A stretch of DNA of 64,000 nt from Conexibacter sp. CPCC 206217 (GCF_030646165.1 NZ_JAUTDO010000002.1:372001-436000), one strand, 5' to 3'; counted from the first letter of the stretch, positions 1 through 12,599 are shown. Program-made: numbers and translations. Notes: a model not told the origin generated them from the sequence alone.

Positions 1-1
1 C

Positions 2-1596
<1,595 letters not shown>

Positions 1597-1597
<1 letters not shown>

Positions 1598-1628
1598 GTC
1601 CGGCGCCGCCCCCTGGCGGCGCCGGACC
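1597..1628. terminator. Bidirectional hairpin between convergent genes
   Basis: A perfect 14-bp stem (1597-1610 with 1615-1628) closes a 4-nt CCCT loop. It begins at the last base of the mutase stop codon and lies 13 nt before the stop of the convergent phosphatase gene. There is no U-tract on either side, so intrinsic termination is inferred from position and stem strength. Confidence 0.7.
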
Positions 1629-1640
1629 AAGCAGCGCGGC

Positions 1641-3623
1641 TCAGCGCACGCGGACGGGGAACGTCAGCACGTTGCGGCCGACCTTCGCGCGCAGCGTGTA
1701 GCGGCCGCGCGTGACGCGGTGACCGCTGAGGTGCGCGACGTTGCCGCTCGCGAACGTGCGGCCGTTGCGCACGAGGCGCGCTGTGGCGTGCGTGACCGCG
1801 CTGCGCGAGGCCTTGTTCGCCAGCGTCACCTTGCACGCGACCTTCTGGCCGCCGCGACCCGGCGCGACTCTGAGCTTGCACGTGATCTTCGCGTCACGGC
1901 CGGGCGCGCCCTTCGGGCCGGTCGCGCCTCTGGCGCCTCTGGCACCGGCGTCGCCCTTGGGGCCGAGCGGACCGACGGGGCCGAGCGGACCGACCGGACC
2001 GACGGGACCGACCGGGCCGGTCGAGCCGACGTCGCCCTTGTCGCCCTTGTCACCCTTCGGACCGCTGTCGCCCGTATCGCCCTTCGGACCGGCCGGACCG
2101 GTGGCCGGCTCGTCGCTGCCGGGCACCGGCACCTGCGGGATCGTGAAGCTGTCGACCAGCCCGCCGCCGTACAGCGGCTGATGGGTGACCGGGTCGAGCG
2201 CATCCGTGCGGACGAACTTCGCGCTGATCGTTCTGGCGCCGAACGTGAACAGCAGCACCGCCGGCATCGTCTCCTGCGTCTGCGACCAGGCGACCCACGG
2301 CTCGCGGTCGAGCAGGCCGTCGTAGTTCTTGCCGGTCGTCGACTGCTCCAGGTACGTCGTGCCATGCCCCGGCGCGACCAGCTCCGGCGAGACTCTCGGC
2401 TGCCCCTCGGTCCAGTCCGGCGTCGGCGTGCCGACGAGCGGATGGCTGCGGACGTTGTGCGCGTCGTGGCCGGAGACGACGACTTCGACCCCGTACTTGT
2501 CCATCAGCGGGAGGATGTCGTCGCGGAACTCCGGATCGGCGTACTCCGGGTAGACGCGGCTCGTCTTGGAGTGGAACGGCGGCTGGTGCATCACGACGAC
2601 CTGGAAGCGCGTGCGTCTGACGGCCGACGCGAGATCCGCGTCGAGCCACTGCAGCTCGTGCGCCCAGTACTCGGGCGCGGCCGACGGCGGCAGGCCGGGG
2701 CTGGCCTCCAGGACGGTCCAGTGGACGCCGTTGTAGTCGTAGGAGTAGGAGCGGTTCTCCTGCCCGGACGGACCGTTGGCCGGGTTGGGCAGGTGCGCGT
2801 AGTACAGCGGCGAGGCCGTGCCGGGCGTCGGGGTGTTCTTGTACTCGTGGTCGCCGAGCGCGGACATGAACGGGACGCTGCCGACGAACGTTCTGATGAA
2901 CGTCGTGTCGAGCGTTCTGCCGGCACCGGCGGGGCTGTCAGGAGCGCCGGCGAGCAGGTCGTTCCATCTGACCTCCATCGTGCCGTCGTTCATGTTGTCG
3001 CCGGAGGAGACGACGAACGCGGGGCGCGTGTCCTGGTTCCAGACGACTCTGTCGGCGAAGCTGAGGCCGACGACGCCCTGGACGGAGTAGTCGCCGGGGC
3101 CGTTGGCACCGAACGCGGGGACGTCGTCGCCGTCGTCGGTGTGGACCTCGCCGTACGTCGCGGCGGTGTAGACCTTGTCGCCGCCCTTGGCGGTCTCGAA
3201 GGTGCCGGGCGTGACGCCGGCCGGCGTGACGCTGTCGCTGACGAACCAGTCATATCTGGCGCCCGGAGTGAGGTCTCTGAACGTGCCGGTGAAGAACGTG
3301 TACGTCGGGTCGACGCCCTGTCTGCCCTGCGCGTCGGTGCGCTGCAGGGGGATCTGGAGGCAGTCGGCGGGAGCCGGCGAGACGGCGCAGGCGGCGGCAC
3401 CGTCGCTGCCGCCGACCGGGCGCGCGTAGGCGAGCGCGGTCGTGCCGGAGACGGCGGCGTCTTCCTTGAAGGTGACCGTCATCGTCGTGCTGGTGTCACC
3501 GGTGAAGGCGAGGTGGGCCTGCGTGATCGCGGCGCTCGCGGGTGACGCCGGGGCGAGCCCGGCCGCCGCCAGCGCAGCGGCAGCCGCCAGGCCGGCGAAC
3601 CGGCCAGAGGAGGTACGACTCAT
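1641..3623 (-). CDS. Secreted purple-acid-phosphatase-like metallophosphoesterase with collagen-like C-terminal tail
   Basis: This 660-aa exported protein has a signal peptide (residues 1-31, ending SPASA). An Fn3-like N-terminal domain of the purple acid phosphatase type follows (about 32-140), then a calcineurin-like phosphoesterase domain (about 150-470). Visible metal motifs are SSGDN, ALGDHE (GNHE variant), VVMHQPP and VSGHDAH (GHxH variant). Residues about 510-575 are a Gly-X-Y collagen-like stretch (repeats such as [11 protein letters not shown] and GPVGPVGP), followed by a short C-terminal beta-type domain with two Cys. Secreted phosphomonoesterase or phosphodiesterase activity is inferred; the substrate is unknown. 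Arginine is very often AGA. No good Shine-Dalgarno precedes the ATG. The collagen-like insert is unusual for the family. Confidence 0.85.
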   Translation of the reverse strand: MSRTSSGRFAGLAAAAALAAAGLAPASPASAAITQAHLAFTGDTSTTMTVTFKEDAAVSGTTALAYARPVGGSDGAAACAVSPAPADCLQIPLQRTDAQGRQGVDPTYTFFTGTFRDLTPGARYDWFVSDSVTPAGVTPGTFETAKGGDKVYTAATYGEVHTDDGDDVPAFGANGPGDYSVQGVVGLSFADRVVWNQDTRPAFVVSSGDNMNDGTMEVRWNDLLAGAPDSPAGAGRTLDTTFIRTFVGSVPFMSALGDHEYKNTPTPGTASPLYYAHLPNPANGPSGQENRSYSYDYNGVHWTVLEASPGLPPSAAPEYWAHELQWLDADLASAVRRTRFQVVVMHQPPFHSKTSRVYPEYADPEFRDDILPLMDKYGVEVVVSGHDAHNVRSHPLVGTPTPDWTEGQPRVSPELVAPGHGTTYLEQSTTGKNYDGLLDREPWVAWSQTQETMPAVLLFTFGARTISAKFVRTDALDPVTHQPLYGGGLVDSFTIPQVPVPGSDEPATGPAGPKGDTGDSGPKGDKGDKGDVGSTGPVGPVGPVGPLGPVGPLGPKGDAGARGARGATGPKGAPGRDAKITCKLRVAPGRGGQKVACKVTLANKASRSAVTHATARLVRNGRTFASGNVAHLSGHRVTRGRYTLRAKVGRNVLTFPVRVR

Positions 3624-3838
3624 GAGGAGATATTCCGTTCAATCGGTGGGCCTGACAGCAGCACCTCACTGAATTCGGCGTCGGCGATCGTTACTGGGGT
3701 GTGAAGTTGCATCGACTCTCGTCGAACTTCCTAGAGACACGCCCTGAAACGCACGTGTTTGCCACTCGATTCTCGCGGGCATGCATCGGGAGCGGTACGG
3801 AAGATCCGTTGCAGCACCGTCGCAAGGAGAGGTGAGAA

Positions 3839-6832
3839 ATGAAGCTCGTCCCCCCGCGGGCGCTGTTGGCAGCGCTCGCCGTCCTGATCTCGTCGTGCGC
3901 GCTCACGGCCAGCGCACAGGCCTTCTCGCTCGACAGCGTCGATCCTGTCGCGAGCGCGCCGTCGCAGGGCAGCCCGGTCCCCGGCGATCCGGTCCTGAGA
4001 GACCCGACGGCCGCCGCGGCGCACCCGGACATGGCGATCAACCTCACCTTCGCCAGAGACGGGAACGACAGCGTCGCGGGGCTGAGACTCGACCTCGCGC
4101 CGGGAATCGTGTCGTTCATCAACCACGTGCCGGTCTGCGACAGCTGGGACGCGACGACGCAGACGGCGACGAGCTGTCCCGACTCGATCGTCGGCGCCAC
4201 CGCGACGAGAGTGACGCTGCTCGTCGAGATCCCGCTGCTGAGAATCCCGGTCGGGACGCCGCTCACCCTCAGAGGCACGATCTACCGCATCGCCTCCCCC
4301 GATCCGACGAGAGTCCCGGCGGCCCTCGGCATCGACATCGACCCGCCGATCTCCGGCCTGCAGCGGACCAAGCTCGTCTCGCCGATCACCGTCGACCCGG
4401 CGACGCTCGGGCTGACCGCGACGCTCGACGGGCTGCCGGACGAGGCGTCCGGGTTCGCGCTCCACATCGACGCGATCACGCAGATCCTCTACGGCTACAC
4501 GCCGACGCAGAGATCGTTCTTCACCAACCCGACCTCCTGCCTCCCGGCGACGATCAACGTCAGCGCGACCTCGCACGCCGGCGCGACCAGCGCCAGCAGC
4601 GGCACCTACACGCCGACCGACTGCGCCGGCGTCCCGTTCGGCGCGACCCTCACGACGACCGCGGACCCGGCGACACCGGACTCGACCTCCGCGATCAGCT
4701 TCGACGTCAAGCCGACCGACCAGGACATCCCGCGCGCGACCTCGCACGTGAAGGGCACGACGGTCATAGCGCCGCCCGGCGTGCTCCTGAACGCGTCGCT
4801 GGCCGCGGGCCTCGACGCCTGCACCGACGCCGGCTTCCAGCAGTCGAACACGGCGGTCGCCGCGAACTGCCCGGCCTCCTCGGAGGTCGGCAGCATCGAG
4901 TTCGTCTCGCCGATCCTCGGCGCGTTCCCCGGCAAGGTCTACTTCGGCACGCAGACGCCGACCGATCGTCTGCGGCTGTTCCTCGACGTGCCGCTGTTCG
5001 GCGCGCACATCAAGGTCTCCGCGACGGTGAACCCGGACTTCACGACCGGTCAGGTGACGACCAGGTTCAGCGACCTGCCGCAGATCGCCTTCACCGACTT
5101 CAGACTGACGTTCAACGGCGGCCCCAGATCGGCGCTCGTGACACCGACGACCTGCGGTGAGAACGTCTCGCAGGCGATCGTCGGACCGTGGTCGGGCGGC
5201 GCGGACGTGAGACCGACCGGCTCGTTCAGAACCGACGGCAACTGCGCACCGGCCTTCACCCCCTCGATGGGCACGACGGTCTCCAACCCGCAGGGCGGCG
5301 CGAGCACCGGCTTCTCGCTCTCGTTCGACCGGCCCGACAGAACGACCCCCGTCGGCAGCGTCTCCTTCGACCTGCCGCCCGGCCTGATCGGAGCGCTCGC
5401 GCTGCCGGGCCTGACGAAGTGCTCGCTCGTGAACGCCGCCGCCGGCAACTGCGAGGCGTCGAGCCGGATCGGCGGCGTGGCGTCGGTCGTCGGCTCCGGC
5501 AGCGAGCCGCCGACGCTGCCCGGCTCGATCTACCTGACCGAGCCGCAGGCAGCCGGCGACCCGGCCGGCCTGGTCGTCGTCGTGCCCGCGAGACTCGGGC
5601 CGGTCGACGCCGGCACGGTGATCGTCAAGCAGCGGCTGACGCTCACCAACGACGGCGCGCTGCACGTCATCAGCGACGCGATCCCGGCGCTGCAACTCGG
5701 CATCCCGCTCGCGATCCGCAGACTGACCGTCAACGTCGACCGCGACGGCTTCATGCGCAACCCGTCCAACTGCGGCGTCAAGCCGACCGGCGGCACGTTC
5801 CAGCCGCTCGGCGGCGGCACGCCCGCGACGGCGGCCAGCTCGCTCGAGTTCACGGGCTGCGACAGACTCCCGTTCACCCCGCGGATCAGAGGCGTGATCG
5901 GCGGCAGAGGGCTGACGACCGTCGGCAAGCAGCCGCAGTTCACGACGACGATCACGCAGAGAGCCGGCGAGGCGGCGATGAAGCAGGCGGTCGTGACGCT
6001 GCCGAGAGCGGTCGCGACGAACCTGCCGACGCTCAGAGCGGCGTGCGATCCCGCGGCCTACCTGGCGAGAAGATGCGCGACGCGCACGATCGTCGCGACC
6101 GCGAAGGCCGTCAGCCCGCTGATCTCCAGACCGCTGACCGGCAACACGTACCTCGTGAGAGTGGCGAGCGGCGGGCTGCCGAAGCTGATGGTGGAGCTGC
6201 GCGGCGAGGTGAACCTCGACCTGGAGGGCATCGTCACGATCAGAAAGGGCCTCGTCGTGACGACGTTCGGCACGATCCCCGACCTTGCCCTGTCGAGCTT
6301 CGAGCTGAAGTTCAGAGGGGGACCGGAGGGCGTGCTGACGACCGTCGGCGACATCTGCGCCGGGCCGAGACTGGTCTCGACGTTCGCCGGCCAGAACGGC
6401 AAGACCGCGGCGCAGAGCCCGAGACTGATCCCCGAGGGCTGCACGCGGCCGCGCTCGACCGCGTCGCTGCGCTTCCGCAGAGGCGCTGGGACGCTGTCGA
6501 TCAAGACGACGCTGCCGAGCGGCGCCAAGCCGATCGCGACCTACGCGGTCGCGCTGCCGAGAGGCTTCACGCTCGCCAGAGCGGGCGTCTCGGCGAAGGC
6601 CGGCGGCAAGAGAGCTGGCAGAAGAGCGCTGCGGATCAGAGGCCGCAACGTCAGCGTCAAGCTGCCCAAAGGCGGCGCCAGAGCGGTGACGCTGAAGCTC
6701 ACGAAGATCGGCGCGAGCAGAAGAGTCGCGGGACGGCTCGCGTCGAGGAGAGCGCGCGTCTCGGTCCGCGTCGTGACGCGCCAGACCAACAGAGCGAAGG
6801 CGTCGCAGTCGGTGCGCGTGACGCTGCGCTGA
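3839..6832 (+). CDS. Large secreted four-repeat protein of unknown function
   Basis: The 997-aa product begins with a signal peptide (about residues 1-29, ending ASAQA) behind a good ribosome site (AAGGAGAGG). I do not recognise a characterised family. Four units of about 205 aa can be seen: each has a Cys pair (near residues 98-113, 326-343, 527-536, 734-744), then beta-rich text with GxxVxV and LTFNGGP-like segments, and a closing Cys (near 232, 438, 645, 838). The last about 110 residues are basic (RRGAGTLSIK onward) and may bind an anionic wall polymer. There is no membrane anchor or sortase motif. Arginine is written largely as AGA. A structural, extracellular beta-repeat role is inference only. 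Confidence 0.75.
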   Translation: MKLVPPRALLAALAVLISSCALTASAQAFSLDSVDPVASAPSQGSPVPGDPVLRDPTAAAAHPDMAINLTFARDGNDSVAGLRLDLAPGIVSFINHVPVCDSWDATTQTATSCPDSIVGATATRVTLLVEIPLLRIPVGTPLTLRGTIYRIASPDPTRVPAALGIDIDPPISGLQRTKLVSPITVDPATLGLTATLDGLPDEASGFALHIDAITQILYGYTPTQRSFFTNPTSCLPATINVSATSHAGATSASSGTYTPTDCAGVPFGATLTTTADPATPDSTSAISFDVKPTDQDIPRATSHVKGTTVIAPPGVLLNASLAAGLDACTDAGFQQSNTAVAANCPASSEVGSIEFVSPILGAFPGKVYFGTQTPTDRLRLFLDVPLFGAHIKVSATVNPDFTTGQVTTRFSDLPQIAFTDFRLTFNGGPRSALVTPTTCGENVSQAIVGPWSGGADVRPTGSFRTDGNCAPAFTPSMGTTVSNPQGGASTGFSLSFDRPDRTTPVGSVSFDLPPGLIGALALPGLTKCSLVNAAAGNCEASSRIGGVASVVGSGSEPPTLPGSIYLTEPQAAGDPAGLVVVVPARLGPVDAGTVIVKQRLTLTNDGALHVISDAIPALQLGIPLAIRRLTVNVDRDGFMRNPSNCGVKPTGGTFQPLGGGTPATAASSLEFTGCDRLPFTPRIRGVIGGRGLTTVGKQPQFTTTITQRAGEAAMKQAVVTLPRAVATNLPTLRAACDPAAYLARRCATRTIVATAKAVSPLISRPLTGNTYLVRVASGGLPKLMVELRGEVNLDLEGIVTIRKGLVVTTFGTIPDLALSSFELKFRGGPEGVLTTVGDICAGPRLVSTFAGQNGKTAAQSPRLIPEGCTRPRSTASLRFRRGAGTLSIKTTLPSGAKPIATYAVALPRGFTLARAGVSAKAGGKRAGRRALRIRGRNVSVKLPKGGARAVTLKLTKIGASRRVAGRLASRRARVSVRVVTRQTNRAKASQSVRVTLR

Positions 6833-6853
6833 GCGTGCGTCGGGATGGTCGGG

Positions 6854-6859
6854 TAGCGT
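6854..6859 (+). promoter_or_regulatory. -10 element (TAGCGT) of a leaderless promoter
   Basis: TAGCGT ends 7 nt before the ATG at 6867 and no Shine-Dalgarno intervenes, which predicts a leaderless transcript. Confidence 0.5.
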
Positions 6860-6866
6860 CTGGAAG

Positions 6867-7361
6867 ATGACTGCACCCGGCCATCTCGACTTCTACGCGA
6901 TCGTCCTCTTCGTCCACATCGTGTCGGCGATCGTCGCGTTCGGCGTGACGTTCGCCTACCCGGTGATCGACAGCGTCGTGCGCACGCGCGACCCGCGCTC
7001 GCTGGCGACCTACCACGAGGCGCAGATCCAGGTCGGCCGCAGAATCGTCACGCCCGCGGCGATCCTGCTGCTGGTCGCCGGCATCTACCTGGTCAGCGAC
7101 CGCTGGAGCGACTTCTCCAGCGGCTGGTGGAGCGCCGCGCTGGCGATCGTCGTCGTGCTGCTGGGTCTGGAGCACGGCTTCCTGATCCCGAACGCGCGCA
7201 GAATGCGCGACCGGGCCGCGCTCGACGTGCAGGGCTCCGGCGGCGTCACGCTGAGCGCCGAGTACGAGCAGCTCGCCAGACAGCGCGCGATCTTCGGCGG
7301 GCTCGCCTCGCTGCTGGTCGTGATCGCCGTCTTCCTGATGGTCGTCAAGCCGGGCGTCTGA
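6867..7361 (+). CDS. Small integral membrane protein, DUF2269-like
   Basis: A 164-aa protein with four predicted transmembrane helices (about residues 8-30, 57-78, 88-108, 140-161). The first helix carries a His (LFVHIVSAI) as in DUF2269-type predicted membrane proteins. The loop after helix 1 has a conserved-looking acidic/arginine segment (DSVVRTRDPRS). The function is unknown. A leaderless promoter precedes the ATG. It is followed in the same direction by the carboxylase beta gene, but that gene has its own promoter and palindrome, so the two are probably not one operon. Family assignment is tentative. Confidence 0.6.
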   Translation: MTAPGHLDFYAIVLFVHIVSAIVAFGVTFAYPVIDSVVRTRDPRSLATYHEAQIQVGRRIVTPAAILLLVAGIYLVSDRWSDFSSGWWSAALAIVVVLLGLEHGFLIPNARRMRDRAALDVQGSGGVTLSAEYEQLARQRAIFGGLASLLVVIAVFLMVVKPGV

Positions 7362-7373
7362 GCGCTCGGCGGC

Positions 7374-7391
7374 GCTCCCCGATCGGGGAGC
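7374..7391. promoter_or_regulatory. Perfect 18-bp palindrome upstream of pccB
   Basis: GCTCCCCGATCGGGGAGC is its own reverse complement. It lies 18 nt upstream of the TAGCAT -10 hexamer of the following gene, over the -35 position, so an operator for a dimeric regulator is more likely than a terminator (no loop, no U-tract). Confidence 0.5.
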
Positions 7392-7409
7392 GTTGGAGCG
7401 GCGGGTCGA

Positions 7410-7415
7410 TAGCAT
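7410..7415 (+). promoter_or_regulatory. -10 element (TAGCAT) of pccB
   Basis: TAGCAT ends 11 nt before the ATG at 7427. The intervening sequence is GC-only without a Shine-Dalgarno, suggesting a leaderless or near-leaderless mRNA. Confidence 0.45.
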
Positions 7416-7426
7416 CCGCCGCCGCT

Positions 7427-8995
<1,569 letters not shown>

Positions 8996-9007
8996 GCGGG
9001 CCCGCCA

Positions 9008-9042
9008 CCCTGCCGGCGCGCTCGCGCCACGCGCCGGCAGGG
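9008..9042. terminator. Hairpin between convergent pccB and the sugar operon
   Basis: A 13-bp perfect stem (9008-9020 with 9030-9042) with a 9-nt loop lies between the pccB stop (8995) and the stop of the convergent aldehyde dehydrogenase gene (9079). No U-tract is present; bidirectional termination is inferred. Confidence 0.65.
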
Positions 9043-9078
9043 GGAGCGCGCGCAGCGGCGCGGGCGCTCAGGCGGCGC

Positions 9079-10641
9079 TCAGGCTGCGCGCGTGACGGGG
9101 CCGGCGCCCAGTACGCCGTCCACCCGCCGCACGAGCCCGAGCGGGTTCGCGTCGCGCAGGGCCGGCGGCAGCAGCGCGTCGGGCAGCGACTGGTAGCCGA
9201 CCGGGCGCATGAAGCGCAACGCGGCCGTCATCCCGACCGAGGTCGTCGCCGGCGCGCTGGTCGCCGGGAACGGCCCGCCGTGAACCGTCGCCCAGCCGAC
9301 GGCCACGCCGGTCGGATAGCCGTTGACGATCACGCGTCCCACGCGCGCGGCGAGCTGGCGCAGCAGCCGCTGCACGAGCGGATCCTCGCCGTCGCCGTGG
9401 ACGGTCCCGGTCAGCGCCGCCGGCAAACGCTCGCCCGCGAGCAGCTCCAGCTCAGCCGCGTCCGCGCACCAGAGCACGAGCGCGCCGGGGCCGAACAGCT
9501 CCTCCAGCAGGACGTCGCCGGGCTCCAGCGCCGCGGCGCGCAGCTCGCCCAGCAGCGGCGCCTGCCACGCGCCGGGGCGGGCATCGGCAGCGGGTCGCAC
9601 GCGCGCGGTGACGCGCTCGTCGCCGAGCGCCAGCGTCGCGGCGGCGGCGAAGCCGTCGCGCAGCCGCGGCGTCAGCATCGGGAGCACGTCGGCGGCGGCA
9701 AGCCGCTGCGACAGCGCCTCGACGAGCGCGCGTCCGGCCGCGTCGTCGACGAGCGCGATCAGGCCCGGCTTGGTGCACAGCTGCCCGGCCGAGCCGGTGA
9801 TCGCGGCCGCCAGCCCGGCGGCGATCTCCGCGCCGCGCGCGGCCGCCGCGGCCGGCGTGACCAGCAGCGGATTCGCGGAGCCCATCTCGGCGAAGACGGG
9901 GACCGGGCGGTCGCGCAGCGCGGCGGCGCGGGCGAGCGCCGTGCCGGCGCCGGTCGAGCCGGTGAAGGCGATCGCCTCGATCGCCGACGCCTGCGCGAGC
10001 GCCTGCCCGACCGCGGGCGTGCTGCCGTGCAGGAGCTGGAACCACGCCTGCGGCGCACCCACGGCGGCGACCGCCTCCGCGACGATCGCCGCCGTCAGGT
10101 CCGACGTGCGCGGATGCGCGGGATGGGCCTTCAGCACGACCGGGCAGCCGGCCGCGAGCGCGGCCGCGGTGTCGCCGCCCGCGACGCTGAAGGCGAACGG
10201 GAAGTTGCTCGCGGCGAAGACGGCGACCGGCCCGATCGGCACGTTCGCGCGCCGCTGGTCGGGCTTGGGCGGGGTCGCGCCCGCAACGGCCGTGTCGATG
10301 ATCGGATCGAGCAGGTCGCCGCGCTCGGCGACGTCGGCGAAGGCACGCAGCTGCCCGGTGGTGCGCGCGAGCTCACCGCTCAGACGGGGCTCGGGCAGGC
10401 CCGTCTCGGCCTGCGCGCATGCGCGCAGCGCCTGCGCGGATGCCTCGATCCCGTCGGCGATCGCGCGCAGCAGCGCGGCGTCGGAGAACGTGCGCGCCGT
10501 CCACTCGGCGGCGAAGGCGCAGCCGGCGCGGCGCGCGGCGGCCTCGACAGCCGCCGGCTGGGCGTCGGCGAAGGCCGGCTCCAGCGTCGCTCCGCTGCAC
10601 GGGTCGACGGCGCGGAAGGTCGTGATCGCGGAGGCCTCCAC
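9079..10641 (-). CDS. 2,5-dioxovalerate (2-oxoglutarate semialdehyde) dehydrogenase-like aldehyde dehydrogenase
   Basis: A 520-aa ALDH-superfamily enzyme starting at GTG, 4 nt after the isomerase stop; last gene of the sugar operon. Key segments are the cofactor-binding VVLKAHPAHP region, FTGSTGAG, the general base Glu in FAEMGSANP and the catalytic Cys in AGQLCTKPG. The FAEMGS and GQLCTKPG context matches the 2-oxoglutarate-semialdehyde dehydrogenase subfamily used in oxidative pentose/hexarate pathways. In this operon it might instead oxidise L-lactaldehyde released from a 6-deoxysugar; sequence alone cannot decide. The protein is Ala-rich, typical of this genome. Confidence 0.8.
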   Translation of the reverse strand: MEASAITTFRAVDPCSGATLEPAFADAQPAAVEAAARRAGCAFAAEWTARTFSDAALLRAIADGIEASAQALRACAQAETGLPEPRLSGELARTTGQLRAFADVAERGDLLDPIIDTAVAGATPPKPDQRRANVPIGPVAVFAASNFPFAFSVAGGDTAAALAAGCPVVLKAHPAHPRTSDLTAAIVAEAVAAVGAPQAWFQLLHGSTPAVGQALAQASAIEAIAFTGSTGAGTALARAAALRDRPVPVFAEMGSANPLLVTPAAAAARGAEIAAGLAAAITGSAGQLCTKPGLIALVDDAAGRALVEALSQRLAAADVLPMLTPRLRDGFAAAATLALGDERVTARVRPAADARPGAWQAPLLGELRAAALEPGDVLLEELFGPGALVLWCADAAELELLAGERLPAALTGTVHGDGEDPLVQRLLRQLAARVGRVIVNGYPTGVAVGWATVHGGPFPATSAPATTSVGMTAALRFMRPVGYQSLPDALLPPALRDANPLGLVRRVDGVLGAGPVTRAA

Positions 10642-10645
10642 GCGC

Positions 10646-11818
10646 TCAGCCCCAGCCGCCGTCGCCGGCGCTGCCGCGCTCGGCGATCAGCGCCTCGCGA
10701 CGGCCGCTGTCGCGATAGGTCTTGAGCGGCTGCTCGGGGGCGCCGTGCTGCGCACGCCATCTCGCCAGCAGCGGACGCACGTCGGTGCTGTATGCGTCGA
10801 GCATCACCTCGTGGCCGCCCATCACGTCCCCGGCCGCCTGCGCCGCGGCGAGCGCCGCGCGGTCGACGAGCGCCGCCTTCGCCGCCGCCTCCTGGATGTT
10901 GAGCACCGAGCGCACGACGGCGGGGATCTTCTCCTCGATGTTGTGGTTCTGATCGAGCGCGAGCACGACGTCGCGGGCCCTGTCCCAGCCGATCACCAGC
11001 TGGTCGAGTACGAGGAACAGCTCGAACGGATCGACCGAGCCGACGATCAGGTCGTCGTCGGCGTAGGCGCGGTTGTTGAAGTCGAAGCCGCCGAGGCGCC
11101 CGACGTCGAGCAGCTGCGCGACAACGCCCTCGACGTTCGTGTGCGCGGCGTGGTGGCCCATGTCGACCAGCACCTTCGCGTTGTCGCCGAGCCGCTCGCA
11201 GTGCATCAGCGACGTGCCCCAGTCGGGCAGGTCGGTCCAGTAGAAAGCGGGCTCGAAGAACTTGTACTCCAGCAGCAGCGTGATCTCGTCGGGGAAGAAG
11301 TCGTGGACCTCGTCCAGCGAGGCCTCCAGGCGCCGCTTGCGCTCGACGATCGAGTCCTGGCCGGGATAGTTGGTGCCGTCGGGCAGCCAGATGCCGACGG
11401 TCTCGGAGCCGACCGCCTGCGCCAGCTCGACGCATGCGCGGATGTGCGCGATCGCCTTGTCGCGCACGCGCTGCTCGGGGTGGCAGAGCGTGCCGAGCAT
11501 GTAGTCGTCGTCCTGGAACAGGTTGGTGCGGATCGGGCCGGGCTTCAGGTTGCGCTGCCGCAGCCCGTCGACCAGCTGCTGCGGATCGGGCACGACGTCC
11601 CAGGGGACGATCAGCGCGACGCTGCCGGCGGCCGCCGTCAGCTCGTGCACGGTCGCGGCGTCGTCGAGCTTCTCCCACACGTTGCGGGGACAGCCTGGAT
11701 GCTGCACGACGTTGAAGCGCGTGCCGGCGTTGCCGAACGCCCACGAGGCCGTGACGACCTCCAGCTCGTCGAGCAGCGGCTCGACGGCGGCGAACTGCGC
11801 GGTGGTGTCCATGTCCAT
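10646..11818 (-). CDS. rhaI: L-rhamnose isomerase-type sugar isomerase
   Basis: A 390-aa TIM-barrel aldose-ketose isomerase of the Pseudomonas stutzeri/Gram-positive RhaI type. Metal and substrate ligands are recognisable in order: LLEYKFFEP (Glu), LVDMGHHA (Asp, His), GFDFNNRAYADDDL (Asp residues) and LALDQNHNIE (Asp). It would convert L-rhamnose (or a related sugar) to the ketose. It lies 16 nt downstream of the SDR with its own Shine-Dalgarno (GGAGCTGA). No kinase or phospho-aldolase follows, so the ketose has no obvious phosphorylative outlet inside this operon. Confidence 0.87.
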   Translation of the reverse strand: MDMDTTAQFAAVEPLLDELEVVTASWAFGNAGTRFNVVQHPGCPRNVWEKLDDAATVHELTAAAGSVALIVPWDVVPDPQQLVDGLRQRNLKPGPIRTNLFQDDDYMLGTLCHPEQRVRDKAIAHIRACVELAQAVGSETVGIWLPDGTNYPGQDSIVERKRRLEASLDEVHDFFPDEITLLLEYKFFEPAFYWTDLPDWGTSLMHCERLGDNAKVLVDMGHHAAHTNVEGVVAQLLDVGRLGGFDFNNRAYADDDLIVGSVDPFELFLVLDQLVIGWDRARDVVLALDQNHNIEEKIPAVVRSVLNIQEAAAKAALVDRAALAAAQAAGDVMGGHEVMLDAYSTDVRPLLARWRAQHGAPEQPLKTYRDSGRREALIAERGSAGDGGWG

Positions 11819-11834
11819 TGGTTCAGCTCCTGCT

Positions 11835-12599
11835 CTAGGCGAGGTTCACGAGGGCGCCGCCGTCGACGAGGATCTCTGTCCCGTTGACGTAGGCGGCGTC
11901 CTCGGAGACGAGGAAGGCGACGGCGCCGGCGATGTCGGCCGGCGCGCCGATCCGCCGCACGGGGATGCGCGACTCGTAGTGCTCGCGCATTCTCGGATCG
12001 GAGAGCACCTCGGCGTTGAGGTCGGTCTCGATCGTGCCCGGCTCGACGCAGTTGCAGGTGATCCCGTACGGGCCGAGCGCGATCGCGAGCGAGCGCATCA
12101 GCGAGACCTGTCCGGCCTTGGTCGGCGTGTAGGCCGTCTGCATCGAGCCGCCGGCGATCGCGGAGATCGACGAGATCGCGACGATCCGTCCGCCGTCGCC
12201 CTGCGCGATCAGCACGCGCGAGGCGGCCTGGCTGACGAGGAACGTGCCCTTCAGGTTGACCTGGTGGGTGCGGTCCCAGACCGCCTCGGAGACGTCGTCG
12301 AAGGGACCGAACGGGCAGATGCCGGCGTTGCAGACGACCGCGTCGAGACGGCCGAAGTGGGCGACGACGGCGTCGACGAGTCCGGTCGCCTCCACGGCGA
12401 CGCCGACGTCGGCCACGAAGCCGTGGGCCTCGCCGCCGGCGGCGGCGATCTGGGCGACGGTCTCCTGCGGCCCGTCGTCGGCGCTCGGCCCGTTGACGGC
12501 GACGCGATAGCCGTCGGCGGCGAGCCGCAGCGCGATCCCGCGTCCGATCCCGCGGGCGGAGCCGGTGACGAGCGCCACCCGTCTGACCGCGGCGCTCAC
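11835..12599 (-). CDS. Short-chain dehydrogenase, probable L-rhamnose 1-dehydrogenase
   Basis: A 254-aa classical SDR. TGSARGIG binds NAD(P), NAG is present, and the catalytic set is the SSIS serine and YTPTK (Tyr-x3-Lys). The C-terminus (ILVDGGALVNLA) resembles bacterial L-rhamnose 1-dehydrogenases. The GTG start overlaps the preceding stop as GTGA. In an oxidative route it would make the sugar lactone; an alternative role is oxidation of 2-keto-3-deoxy-L-rhamnonate at C4. A longer open frame upstream to 12914 lies inside the MBL-fold gene and is rejected. Confidence 0.8.
   Translation of the reverse strand: MSAAVRRVALVTGSARGIGRGIALRLAADGYRVAVNGPSADDGPQETVAQIAAAGGEAHGFVADVGVAVEATGLVDAVVAHFGRLDAVVCNAGICPFGPFDDVSEAVWDRTHQVNLKGTFLVSQAASRVLIAQGDGGRIVAISSISAIAGGSMQTAYTPTKAGQVSLMRSLAIALGPYGITCNCVEPGTIETDLNAEVLSDPRMREHYESRIPVRRIGAPADIAGAVAFLVSEDAAYVNGTEILVDGGALVNLA

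Noticed and set aside
1741-2181. Plus-strand frame encoding GPSGPTGP-type repeats
   Set aside because: It is the antisense of the collagen-like segment; Gly/Pro codons are complementary, so both strands look repetitive. No start signal or signal peptide supports it.
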